This document shows, one piece after another, positions 1 to 5,120 of a DNA stretch of 13,054 bases. Origin of the DNA: Chloroflexota bacterium (lineage in GTDB: Bacteria; Chloroflexota; Limnocylindria; Limnocylindrales; CSP1-4); the NCBI GenBank assembly GCA_021786265.1, contig JAJYNP010000199.1, positions 1 to 13,054 of the forward strand, in the 5' to 3' direction. A program made the position numbers and the translations under genes. Numbering within the stretch: the stretch's first letter is position 1; each line of letters starts with the position of its first letter. Below the pieces are notes generated by a model that worked only from the letters and a program-made list of their open reading frames with translations, did no database searches and was not told where the DNA came from.

Positions 1-1
1 A

Positions 2-667
2 GCCAGCATCGTGCTGACGCAGCCTGGCCTGGGGGACGTGGTGTCCGCGATCGAGCTCAGCCGGCGGATCTACCAGCGCATGCTCACCTACGCGTTGAAC
101 TCGAGCATCAAGAAGCTCGAGGTGCCTGTCTTCCTGAGCCTGGTGTTCCTGGTCACCGGCCGCATCGCGCTGAGCCCGCTGCTGATGGTGCTGCTGCTCT
201 TCGCCAACGATTTCGCCACGATGGCCATCACCACCGACCGGGCGCCGTCGTCGCAGCGCCCGAACCGCTGGCACGTGCGGCCGCTCCTGCTGGGGGCGCT
301 GGGCGTCGCGCTCCCCTCGCTCGCCCTCACGCTCGCCGTCTTCTGGGCAGGCGGCGCCGTCCTCGGCCTGGGCGCAGACCGGCTCCAGACGCTCGCGTTC
401 GTGACCCTCGCGTTCGGCAGCCAGGCGACCGTCTACCTGGTCCGGGAGCCGCGTCGCGTCTGGAGCTCGCGGCCCGGACCGTGGCTCATGGCGGCCTCTG
501 CCTGGGCCGTCGTGACCGTGGCGGTCCTGGCAAGTGCCGGGTGGCTGATGGCGGCACTCAGCCCCGTGCTGGTGGCCGTGGTGCTGGTGGCGGTGGGGCT
601 CTGGGCGGTGCTGATCGACTGGTTCAAGCTGCGTCTCTTCGGCCGGCTCGGCCTCCACGCGACGTAG
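2..667 (+). CDS. P-type H+-transporting ATPase, C-terminal part (5'-truncated by window edge)
   Basis: The reading frame is already open at base 2 and ends with TAG at 665-667, so only about 221 C-terminal residues are present. The first residues (ASIVLTQPGLGDVVSAI, then SRRIYQRM) match the segment after the ATP-hinge domain of plasma-membrane proton-efflux P-type ATPases. About six hydrophobic segments follow, as expected for TM5-TM10, and FANDFATMAITTD lies where the family has its TM6 'ND' motif. The phosphorylation site (DKTGT) and nucleotide-binding domain would lie upstream, outside the window. The likely role is ATP-driven proton export at the cytoplasmic membrane. An internal ATG at 11 exists but would begin inside a conserved segment and is not a real start. 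The gene converges on the UspA gene that ends at 716. The family is clear. The ion is inferred from similarity to the proton-pumping subgroup. Confidence 0.85.
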   Translation, partial: ASIVLTQPGLGDVVSAIELSRRIYQRMLTYALNSSIKKLEVPVFLSLVFLVTGRIALSPLLMVLLLFANDFATMAITTDRAPSSQRPNRWHVRPLLLGALGVALPSLALTLAVFWAGGAVLGLGADRLQTLAFVTLAFGSQATVYLVREPRRVWSSRPGPWLMAASAWAVVTVAVLASAGWLMAALSPVLVAVVLVAVGLWAVLIDWFKLRLFGRLGLHAT

Positions 668-671
668 GACC

Positions 672-704
672 GGGCGGGGACCGGCGGCCCGGAGGCGCCC
701 GCCC
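672..704. terminator. possible bidirectional terminator hairpin between convergent genes
   Basis: GGGCGGG (672-678) and CCCGCCC (698-704) are perfect 7-base inverted arms in the 48-bp gap between the ATPase stop (667) and the UspA stop (716). The loop is long (19 nt), itself GC-rich, and no T-run follows. This is a weak terminator call, supported mostly by position between two converging genes. Confidence 0.3.
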
Positions 705-715
705 CTCGCGCGCGG

Positions 716-1186
716 TCAGGACGCCGGCGGCGCGTCGTCGGAGGCGCGGAGCAGCAGCACCGGCACTTTCGAGCGCTGCACCACGCCCTCGGCCACGCTG
801 CCCAGGATGAGGTGGGCCAGGCCGTGGCGCCCGTGGGTGCCCATCACGATGAGGTCTGCGCCCCAGCGATCGGCCTCGGCGAGGATCTCGGCCGCTGGCT
901 CGTCGATGTCGGTCTCCAGCACCGCGGACTCGGCCTCGATCCCCGCGGCGCGCGCCTCTGCGGTCGCGGCATCGATGATGCGGGTGCCGGTTTCACGGAG
1001 CGCCGCGTCCAGCGTGTCGTAGTCGATGAACGCCGGCTCGGCCCATGGCGCCAGCGCCACGCCGAGGTCGATGACGTGGGCGATCCGCAGCCCGGCGTGC
1101 TGGTCGGCCGCCAGCCGGAGGGCTTCCCGGAAGGCCCGCGTCGATGGTCCGCTGCCATCCACGGCTGCCAGGATTCGCGAGTACAT
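716..1186 (-). CDS. Universal stress protein, UspA family
   Basis: A 156-residue single-domain UspA protein. It starts MYSRILAAVDGS, the usual first beta strand with the nucleotide-binding Asp. It ends with the ATP-binding signature G-2x-G-9x-G(S): G116-THG119, nine residues, then G129-S130, followed by a VPVLLLR strand. It is therefore likely an ATP-binding UspA rather than a non-binding type. The ATG at 1186 was chosen because GGAGGT lies just upstream (on the minus strand AGGCGGAGGTGCAC precedes the ATG) and because homology begins there. The frame is open further upstream to 1498, but that stretch runs through the ferredoxin gene in another frame and has no UspA similarity. It is the third gene on this strand after the HdrA-N-like and ferredoxin genes, 119 bp downstream of the latter. 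The gap (1187-1305) shows no clear terminator, so co-transcription is possible. The specific stress role is unknown. Confidence 0.9.
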   Translation of the reverse strand: MYSRILAAVDGSGPSTRAFREALRLAADQHAGLRIAHVIDLGVALAPWAEPAFIDYDTLDAALRETGTRIIDAATAEARAAGIEAESAVLETDIDEPAAEILAEADRWGADLIVMGTHGRHGLAHLILGSVAEGVVQRSKVPVLLLRASDDAPPAS

Positions 1187-1305
1187 GTGCACCTCCGCCT
1201 TGGCCGGAGTCCGCCGGACCCGGGACGGCCGGACCGCGATCCCGAGCCCGAGATTGACCGCAACCGCACCTTGCCGGCCGACCGCGCCCACCTGGCCCCC
1301 CATCG

Positions 1306-1587
1306 TCACCTGCGAGCGTACTGCGCGCGCAGCTGCCGCAGCGTTTCGATGAACTCCTTCTGGTCGGGGAAGCTCAACGCGTCGGTCGGACAGACGCTCG
1401 TGCAGGACGAGCAGCCCACCACGCAGTTCAACGGGTTCGCGACGAACGTCTGCTTCTCGCCGGCGACGAAGACGTCGTTGGTGCAGAACTGCAGACATTC
1501 GGAATCGTTCAGGCAGGCCTCAGGGTCGATCGTGGGATACCACGGGATGGCCTCCCGCGGAATACCCATGTAGGTCTGGCCACTCAT
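1306..1587 (-). CDS. Small two-cluster ferredoxin with Asp in the first cluster motif
   Basis: A 93-residue 4Fe-4S-type ferredoxin. After the N-terminal segment GIPREAIPWYPTIDP comes the first motif C25-x2-D28-x2-C31-x3-C35, where the second cysteine of the usual CxxCxxC is replaced by Asp. The second motif is C55-x3-C59-x2-C62-x3-C66-P. In other ferredoxins an Asp at this place gives a [3Fe-4S] cluster or an Asp-ligated [4Fe-4S] cluster with altered potential, so the first cluster is probably atypical. The N-terminal half closely parallels the ferredoxin domain of the reductase at 8008-9111, which has all four cysteines. The ATG at 1587 overlaps the stop of the preceding gene (ATGA), which points to translational coupling and to a partnership with that CxC protein. 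It probably carries electrons in the cytoplasm. The redox partner is not identified. ATG codon 7 is an alternative start. Confidence 0.87.
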   Translation of the reverse strand: MSGQTYMGIPREAIPWYPTIDPEACLNDSECLQFCTNDVFVAGEKQTFVANPLNCVVGCSSCTSVCPTDALSFPDQKEFIETLRQLRAQYARR

Positions 1588-1946
1588 CCCTCCACCGCCT
1601 CGAGCGTGGCCTGGACGTCGGCGAACGCCTGGTCGGTGGTCTTGAACTGGATCGACACCGGCCGCCAGGTGTTCTCGTTCATGGGCACGCCGGCCTGCGC
1701 GAAGCCATCGCGCAGGAGCTTGGCCTGCTTCTCGATCTTGCAGGCCGGCGTGATGTAGACGGTGCCGTCGTCCTTCAGCAGGTCCCGCATGAGCGCCTCC
1801 CCGTTGGCCTCGCAGAGACGGGCATGGATGACCATGTAGTCGTGCGGCAGCTCGAGCCGGATGCGCTCCGCGAGCTCCGGAATGTCGAGATCCTTCATGC
1901 TCGGGCACGCGAAACTGCACGTGCACATGAGGATGGCCTTCTTCAC
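1584..1946 (-). CDS. HdrA N-terminal-domain-like cysteine protein (stand-alone)
   Basis: A 120-residue soluble protein starting at GTG 1946, with AGGAGG seven bases upstream. It opens MKKAILMCTCSFACPS, with C8, C10 and C14, and has further cysteines at C45 (HARLCEANGE) and C69 (YITPACKIEK). The order CxC, a leucine-rich 'AERIR..LP' helix, a single Cys, then 'V(Y)I(T)PAC' resembles the N-terminal Fe-S segment of heterodisulfide reductase subunit A (CxCG, then MCSDPGQ, then VVAACSP). The flavin domain of HdrA is absent. Fusion partners or stand-alone forms could pass electrons between a ferredoxin and a thiol or disulfide substrate, so the coupled ferredoxin downstream makes sense. The resemblance is from memory of the family pattern, not an alignment, and function is inferred. 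It is the first gene of the leftward operon and faces the MerR gene across a 226-bp control region. Confidence 0.65.
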   Translation of the reverse strand: MKKAILMCTCSFACPSMKDLDIPELAERIRLELPHDYMVIHARLCEANGEALMRDLLKDDGTVYITPACKIEKQAKLLRDGFAQAGVPMNENTWRPVSIQFKTTDQAFADVQATLEAVEG

Positions 1947-2033
1947 GGTGCGCCTCCTGGCTGCCCTGATACCAGCCGATGCCGCCCGGCCATCGGCCTG
2001 GCGCCGGCACCGACCGGTACCTCCTGGGCATAT

Positions 2034-2062
2034 ATCTCAAACATCAGTGTCACAGCTATCAA
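2034..2062 (-). promoter_or_regulatory. candidate promoter for the HdrA-N-like/ferredoxin operon
   Basis: On the minus strand TTGATA (complement of 2057-2062) is followed after 17 bases by TGAGAT (complement of 2034-2039), inside the only A/T-rich patch of the intergenic region (about 2030-2075). It would give a 5' leader of roughly 80 nt before the GTG at 1946. An alternative -10, GATATA, lies slightly downstream with a 20-bp spacer. This is a prediction from sequence likeness only. Confidence 0.4.
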
Positions 2063-2068
2063 TGACAC
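2047..2068. promoter_or_regulatory. inverted repeat GTGTCA-N10-TGACAC, possible operator
   Basis: GTGTCA (2047-2052) and TGACAC (2063-2068) form a perfect 6-base dyad with a 10-base centre. It covers the putative -35 box and spacer of the leftward promoter, a typical place for a repressor or activator site. It differs from both the MerR dyad at 2138-2158 and the ArsR-like dyad at 3520-3535, so a third regulator would be implied. It could be chance. Confidence 0.35.
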
Positions 2069-2134
2069 ACATCAGATGCAAGCGGCCCGTTCTGTCGGGA
2101 CCTGCGGCCAGGGCAGCTACGCTTCGGGCGGCGC

Positions 2135-2165
2135 TTGACCCTCCAGTAGCTGGAGGGTTTACGCT
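2135..2165 (+). promoter_or_regulatory. MerR-type promoter with operator dyad in a 19-bp spacer
   Basis: TTGACC (2135-2140) and TACGCT (2160-2165) are separated by 19 bp, the overlong spacer that MerR-family activators remodel. Within it a perfect dyad, ACCCTCCAG (2138-2146) and CTGGAGGGT (2150-2158) around TAG, has the form of metal-sensing MerR-family operators (CueR/ZntR/CadR/PbrR type). Transcription would start near 2172-2173, essentially at the ATG of the MerR gene, so the message would be leaderless or nearly so. This placement implies that the regulator controls itself and the downstream AhpD/CMD-like gene. Confidence 0.8.
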
Positions 2166-2172
2166 GCGCGAC

Positions 2173-2598
2173 ATGCACCAGAGCGCCACCATCGGAGATG
2201 CTTCGCGGCTCACCGGCGTGCCGGTGCGCACCATCCGGTTCTACGAACAGGCAGGCTTGTTGCCTGCGACTGACCGGACAGACTCCGGTTATCGCCTGTT
2301 CGGTCCGACCGAGCTGCGCCGGTTGCGGCTCATCCGTAGGGCACGCATCGCGGGGCTCTCGCTGCCGCAGGTCCGTGAGCTGGCCGACGCGGCCTTCTCG
2401 CAATCCTGCGATCGGTTCGAGGAGCGGCTCGGAGCTCTCCTCGAGGCGCGCCTGCGCGAGGTGGACCAGACGATCACCGAGCTGCAGGCGCTGCGCACGG
2501 ACCTCGCCGCGGTCCGGCAGGACCTGCAGCGTCCGGCGGCGCGAACCGAGCCGTGTCGGCTCGACGACTGCGAACGCTGTCGGTTCATCGACGATTGA
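2173..2598 (+). CDS. MerR-family metal-responsive transcriptional regulator
   Basis: A 141-residue regulator. The N-terminal winged helix (about residues 5-75) has the family pattern IGDASRLTGVPVRTIRFYE, then GLLP and SGYRLF. A long coiled-coil dimerisation helix follows (about 80-120). Cys79, at the start of that helix (QSC79DRFEERL), is where MerR, PbrR and CadR carry a metal ligand. The tail adds C128, C133 and C136 (PCRLDDCERCR). The later coil cysteine found in PbrR/CadR is missing, so the binding site is probably built from Cys79 plus tail cysteines. The ATG at 2173 was chosen because homology begins there and the promoter lies immediately upstream. The frame is open further 5', but that part overlaps the promoter. 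The likely inducer is a soft or borderline metal ion (Cd, Pb, Zn, Cu, Hg). The sequence does not say which. The gene is followed after 49 bp by the AhpD/CMD-like gene, a probable two-gene operon. Confidence 0.88.
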   Translation: MHQSATIGDASRLTGVPVRTIRFYEQAGLLPATDRTDSGYRLFGPTELRRLRLIRRARIAGLSLPQVRELADAAFSQSCDRFEERLGALLEARLREVDQTITELQALRTDLAAVRQDLQRPAARTEPCRLDDCERCRFIDD

Positions 2599-2647
2599 GT
2601 TGTCTGGGCGTCCCCTGAAAGCGTCCCCAACCAGAAGGAGTCACGTG

Positions 2648-3367
2648 ATGCTCGCTCTCGTGGAGCGTGAATTCGTCTCGATCGGCGCCAGCATCGGCGC
2701 CGGCTGCGAGCCCTGCCTGACCTGCCACGTGCAGGCGGCCGCGTCCGCCGGTGCGACCCCGGCGGCCCTGCTGAAGGCAGTCGAAGACGCCGAGTGCGTG
2801 AGGAGGAGCGCGGCGGGGCAGGTCGCGGTGCTCAGCCGTGACCTCATTGGGTTGCACGGAGAGCCTCCTGCGGATTGCTGCGACACCTCGGACCGCGCCA
2901 AGGAGCTGGCTGCCATCGGGGCCGCAGTCGGGGCCAACTCGATGGCGAACCTCCGCAAGCATCTCGAGGCGGGTCAACTGGTCGGCCTGACCGCGCGCGA
3001 CGCGAACGAGGCGGTCCAGATTGCGCGTGCCGTGCAGCGACGCGCCGCCGAATTCACGGCCGACGAGGCCGCGCGGCTCCTGCCGGACGCCACCGTCGCG
3101 TGGTCCGCTCCGCTGCCTCAGCGGCCGGCCGCAGTTGTTTCCTCTGCCGTCGCTGCGCACGGCGTTTCGCCCCAGGTCGCCGCGCAGATCGCCGAGGACG
3201 CGTGTGGCCCGGACTGCGGATGCGGGTCGGCTGTGGCCGCCGCCGCGCCGGCAGCCGCGGCCACGCGTGGTCCCGACTGCGGCTGTCAGTCCGTCCCCCA
3301 CGTGGAAGTCGGAGCCGTGGCCGGTGCCGCCGTGTCCGCCGGCGACGGAGCCTGCACCTGCGGCTGA
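2648..3367 (+). CDS. Duplicated AhpD/carboxymuconolactone decarboxylase-like protein with Cys-rich tail
   Basis: A 239-residue protein with two AhpD/CMD-like repeats. Repeat 1 (about 9-62) has the AhpD redox motif C20-E-P-C23-x3-H27, with an extra C26. Repeat 2 (about 86-138) keeps the fold pattern and the histidine (H105), but S98 and N101 stand where the two cysteines should be. A linker carries C77-C78. The alanine-rich tail contains CGPDCGC (186-192), GPDCGC (208-213) and CTC (236-238), which look like metal-binding or thiol clusters. In AhpD the CxxC reduces a peroxiredoxin. Here thiol-disulfide exchange or metal binding is a reasonable inference. GAAGGAG (2634-2640) is spaced seven bases from the ATG at 2648. 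GTG at 2645 is a less well spaced alternative. It is the only gene downstream of the MerR regulator before the hairpins at 3410-3460, so it is the presumed metal-induced effector. Confidence 0.75.
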   Translation: MLALVEREFVSIGASIGAGCEPCLTCHVQAAASAGATPAALLKAVEDAECVRRSAAGQVAVLSRDLIGLHGEPPADCCDTSDRAKELAAIGAAVGANSMANLRKHLEAGQLVGLTARDANEAVQIARAVQRRAAEFTADEAARLLPDATVAWSAPLPQRPAAVVSSAVAAHGVSPQVAAQIAEDACGPDCGCGSAVAAAAPAAAATRGPDCGCQSVPHVEVGAVAGAAVSAGDGACTCG

Positions 3368-3409
3368 CTGACTTGACCCGTCCATTGGGCGGGCTTTCAC
3401 GGATGAGCG

Positions 3410-3430
3410 AGCCCGGCCGCAAGCCGGGCT
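3410..3430 (+). terminator. GC-rich hairpin, candidate terminator of the merR-AhpD/CMD operon
   Basis: AGCCCGGC (3410-3417) and GCCGGGCT (3423-3430) form a perfect 8-bp stem with a 5-nt loop, 43 bp after the preceding stop codon. No T-run follows, so if it terminates it would be of the weak or U-less kind common in high-GC genomes. Confidence 0.5.
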
Positions 3431-3439
3431 GAGAGCCCC

Positions 3440-3460
3440 GGCCGGACGGCCTGTCCGGCC
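3440..3460 (+). terminator. second tandem GC-rich hairpin
   Basis: GGCCGGAC (3440-3447) and GTCCGGCC (3453-3460) form a second perfect 8-bp stem with a 5-nt loop, 9 bp after the first. Two stems in tandem between the AhpD/CMD-like gene and the ArsR gene suggest a deliberate boundary between operons. There is no T-run. Confidence 0.45.
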
Positions 3461-3511
3461 TGGGCTGGACGGCCCTCCTGAGCCGCGGAACGTCGGGCCA
3501 GACTGGCGACC

Positions 3512-3859
3512 GTGGTCATATCAAGGACGCTTGATCCACAGGGCCGATCGCTGGCCCAGGTCCTCGCGGCGCTCGCGGAGCCGCAACGGGTGTCCATCCT
3601 GTGTCGCCTGCGGGACGGAGACCGGTGCGTCTGCGACCTGGAGTCCGATCTCGGGGTGGCGCAGAACCTCGTGTCCTACCACCTGAAGGTGCTCCGGGAG
3701 GCGGGCCTCGTCGAGTCCAGGCGCCGGGGCCGCAGGATCGAATACACGCTCCGGCCGGACCGATTTGCGGAGGTGGTCGCGGCGATCGCGGCCCTCGCGC
3801 CGGGTTGCTGTGAGCTGGTCCCGGCCCCGCTCCCCGGGACGGAGGCGGGACCGCGATGA
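3512..3859 (+). CDS. ArsR/SmtB-family repressor, thiol (arsenical-type) metalloregulator
   Basis: A 115-residue winged-helix repressor. The core runs from LAALAEPQRVSIL to RRGRRIEYTL (residues 18-80). GDRC39VC41DL corresponds to the ELCVCDL alpha-3 metalloid site of arsenic-sensing ArsR proteins. QNLVSYHLKVLREAGLV is the recognition helix region. C31 and the tail pair C99-C100 are possible extra ligands. The likely inducer is As(III), Sb(III) or another thiophilic ion. GTG at 3512 is the only in-frame start that keeps the first helix of the fold; its ribosome site is weak. A perfect ATCAAG/CTTGAT dyad sits just inside this start. The stop overlaps the next ATG (ATGA), so the repressor appears to be coupled to the molybdenum hydroxylase genes that follow, an uncommon partnership for an arsenic-type ArsR. 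Confidence 0.9.
   Translation: MVISRTLDPQGRSLAQVLAALAEPQRVSILCRLRDGDRCVCDLESDLGVAQNLVSYHLKVLREAGLVESRRRGRRIEYTLRPDRFAEVVAAIAALAPGCCELVPAPLPGTEAGPR
3520..3535. promoter_or_regulatory. candidate ArsR operator (ATCAAG-N4-CTTGAT)
   Basis: ATCAAG (3520-3525) and CTTGAT (3530-3535) are a perfect 6-base dyad. The ATCAA/TTGAT half sites resemble ArsR/SmtB operators in several phyla. It begins 8 bases into the ArsR reading frame as called, so binding would block initiation or early elongation, fitting autorepression. No -10/-35 pair near it is convincing. Confidence 0.55.
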
Positions 3860-4227
3860 CCGGAGCGCATCGGCGGACCGACGAGAGCCGCGCTGTCATC
3901 CGCTTCACCCTGAACGGTCGGGCCATGGAGGCCGGGCCCCAGGCCGGCATGAGCCTTCTGGGGCTGCCTGTCTCGCTGGCGCTGAAGGACCAGGGGCTCC
4001 TGCGCGCCCCTGCCATGCCGCCGGTGGACGTCATCTTCGTCGAGGAAACCCAGCCCGAGGGGCCCTACGGTGCCAAGGGCGTGGGCGAAGCCGCGGCGGT
4101 TCCCACAGCCGCCGCGGCGGCCGCCGCCCTCCACGCGTACGACGGCATCCGCCGCACGCGTCTCCCCATGCGAGACTCCCCGGCGGCCCTGGGGCTCCTG
4201 CCGGGACGACGAACGGAGGCCGGATAG
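3856..4227 (+). CDS. Short chimeric remnant of a fused molybdenum hydroxylase (2Fe-2S N-terminus joined to Moco C-terminus)
   Basis: A 123-residue intact reading frame with two mismatched halves. Residues about 14-37 (VIRFTLNGRAMEAGPQAGMSLLGL) look like the start of a xanthine-dehydrogenase-type [2Fe-2S] domain, but all its cluster cysteines are missing. Residues about 55-112 (PPVDVIFVEE, then GPYGAKGVGE, then IRRTRLPM) match the extreme C-terminus of a molybdopterin-binding subunit, including the GAKGVGE motif with its catalytic-type Glu. Selenium-dependent xanthine dehydrogenases carry both domains on one chain of roughly 850 residues. The ORF therefore reads as such a gene after a large in-frame internal deletion. 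It cannot be an active hydroxylase. The start overlaps the ArsR stop (ATGA) behind GGAGGCGGG, and its TAG directly abuts the next ATG. It may be a decaying relic kept for coupling, or a repurposed small protein. Confidence 0.6.
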   Translation: MTGAHRRTDESRAVIRFTLNGRAMEAGPQAGMSLLGLPVSLALKDQGLLRAPAMPPVDVIFVEETQPEGPYGAKGVGEAAAVPTAAAAAAALHAYDGIRRTRLPMRDSPAALGLLPGRRTEAG

Positions 4228-5112
4228 ATGGACGTGCTGAGGCCGTCGAGCCTGGGTGAGGCGCTGGCGCTCAAGGCGAAGCGCCCCGAGGCCGCGCCGA
4301 TCGCTGGAGGGACCGACCTGATGGTCGAGTGGCAGGCGGGGCGCCCACGTCCCCCCGCGGTGCTCGATCTGTCGCGTCTTCCCGAGTTGAAGCGGTGGGG
4401 AGCCGAAGACGGCGTGTACTTTCTGGGCGCCGGGGTGACTTACGCGTCGATCCTGCGGGAGCCGACGGACCGGGAGCTCCTGGCCCAGGCCTCGCGCACC
4501 GTGGGCTCGCCGCAGATCCGCGTCCGCGGCACGGTGGGCGGGAACCTCGGGACGGCCTCCCCCGCGGGCGATGTCCTGCCAGTGCTCGCCGCATGTGACG
4601 CCGAGGTGCTCCTGCGCTCGGAGTCAGGGGCGCGGTCGCTGCCCTGGGACGCCTTCCTGGTCGGCCCGAAGCGCACCGCGATGCACCCTGACGAACTCAT
4701 CGTCGGCGTTCGCTGGCCGCTCCGGCGACGGGTCGGGTCGTTCTCGAAGGTGGGCACGCGCAACGCGACGGTGATCGCCGTGGCCAGCCTGGCCATGGCA
4801 ATCGACGAGGACGCCCGCGAGGTGCGGATCGCCCTCGGGTCGGTGGGCCCGACGGTCTTGCGGGCCCGGGAGGCAGAGGCCTTCGTTCGATCCGTGCTGG
4901 ACGACGCGGGCGCCTGGGACGACCCGGCCGCACCGGTCCGAGGAGGCGCGGCGGCGGAGCTGGGCGCCCTTGTGGCTGGCGCCGCCCGGCCGATCGATGA
5001 CGTGCGCGGAACGGCGGCATACCGGCGCCATGCCTGCGCGGTCCTCGGCGAGCGGGCGTTCGGATGGCTCCTCGGCCGGCGAGCGATGCCGGCCACGGTA
5101 CAGGCGGCGTGA
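4228..5112 (+). CDS. Xanthine dehydrogenase-family FAD-binding subunit
   Basis: A 294-residue medium subunit of a molybdenum hydroxylase, full length for the family (CoxM/XdhB/PucC type). The FAD-binding motifs are present: IAGGTDL (25-31), TVGGNLGTASPAGD (102-115) and the 'LGAGVTY' segment near 67. It passes electrons from the [2Fe-2S] subunit to FAD and then to NAD+ or another acceptor in the cytoplasm. The ATG at 4228 follows the previous TAG with no spacer, and GGAGG lies nine bases upstream, so it belongs to the ArsR-headed operon. It is probably the pucC equivalent, given the PucD-like large subunit two genes on, but the medium subunit alone does not prove the substrate. Confidence 0.9.
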   Translation: MDVLRPSSLGEALALKAKRPEAAPIAGGTDLMVEWQAGRPRPPAVLDLSRLPELKRWGAEDGVYFLGAGVTYASILREPTDRELLAQASRTVGSPQIRVRGTVGGNLGTASPAGDVLPVLAACDAEVLLRSESGARSLPWDAFLVGPKRTAMHPDELIVGVRWPLRRRVGSFSKVGTRNATVIAVASLAMAIDEDAREVRIALGSVGPTVLRAREAEAFVRSVLDDAGAWDDPAAPVRGGAAAELGALVAGAARPIDDVRGTAAYRRHACAVLGERAFGWLLGRRAMPATVQAA

Positions 5113-5120
5113 GGCGCGAG

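Noticed and set aside
1187..1305. Looking for a promoter or terminator between the ferredoxin and UspA genes
   Set aside because: Only GC-rich sequence without a convincing hairpin or -10/-35 pair was seen.
1187..1498. Extending the UspA gene upstream in its open frame
   Set aside because: The extra 104 residues are arginine-rich, run through the ferredoxin gene in another frame and have no UspA similarity; a good ribosome site precedes the ATG at 1186.
1861..2172. Extending the MerR gene upstream in its open frame
   Set aside because: That stretch includes the MerR promoter and dyad and overlaps the oppositely directed CxC protein; homology begins at the ATG at 2173.
3856..4227. Calling the short ORF a functional Fe-S or Moco subunit
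   Set aside because: All cluster cysteines and nearly all of the cofactor-binding domain are absent.
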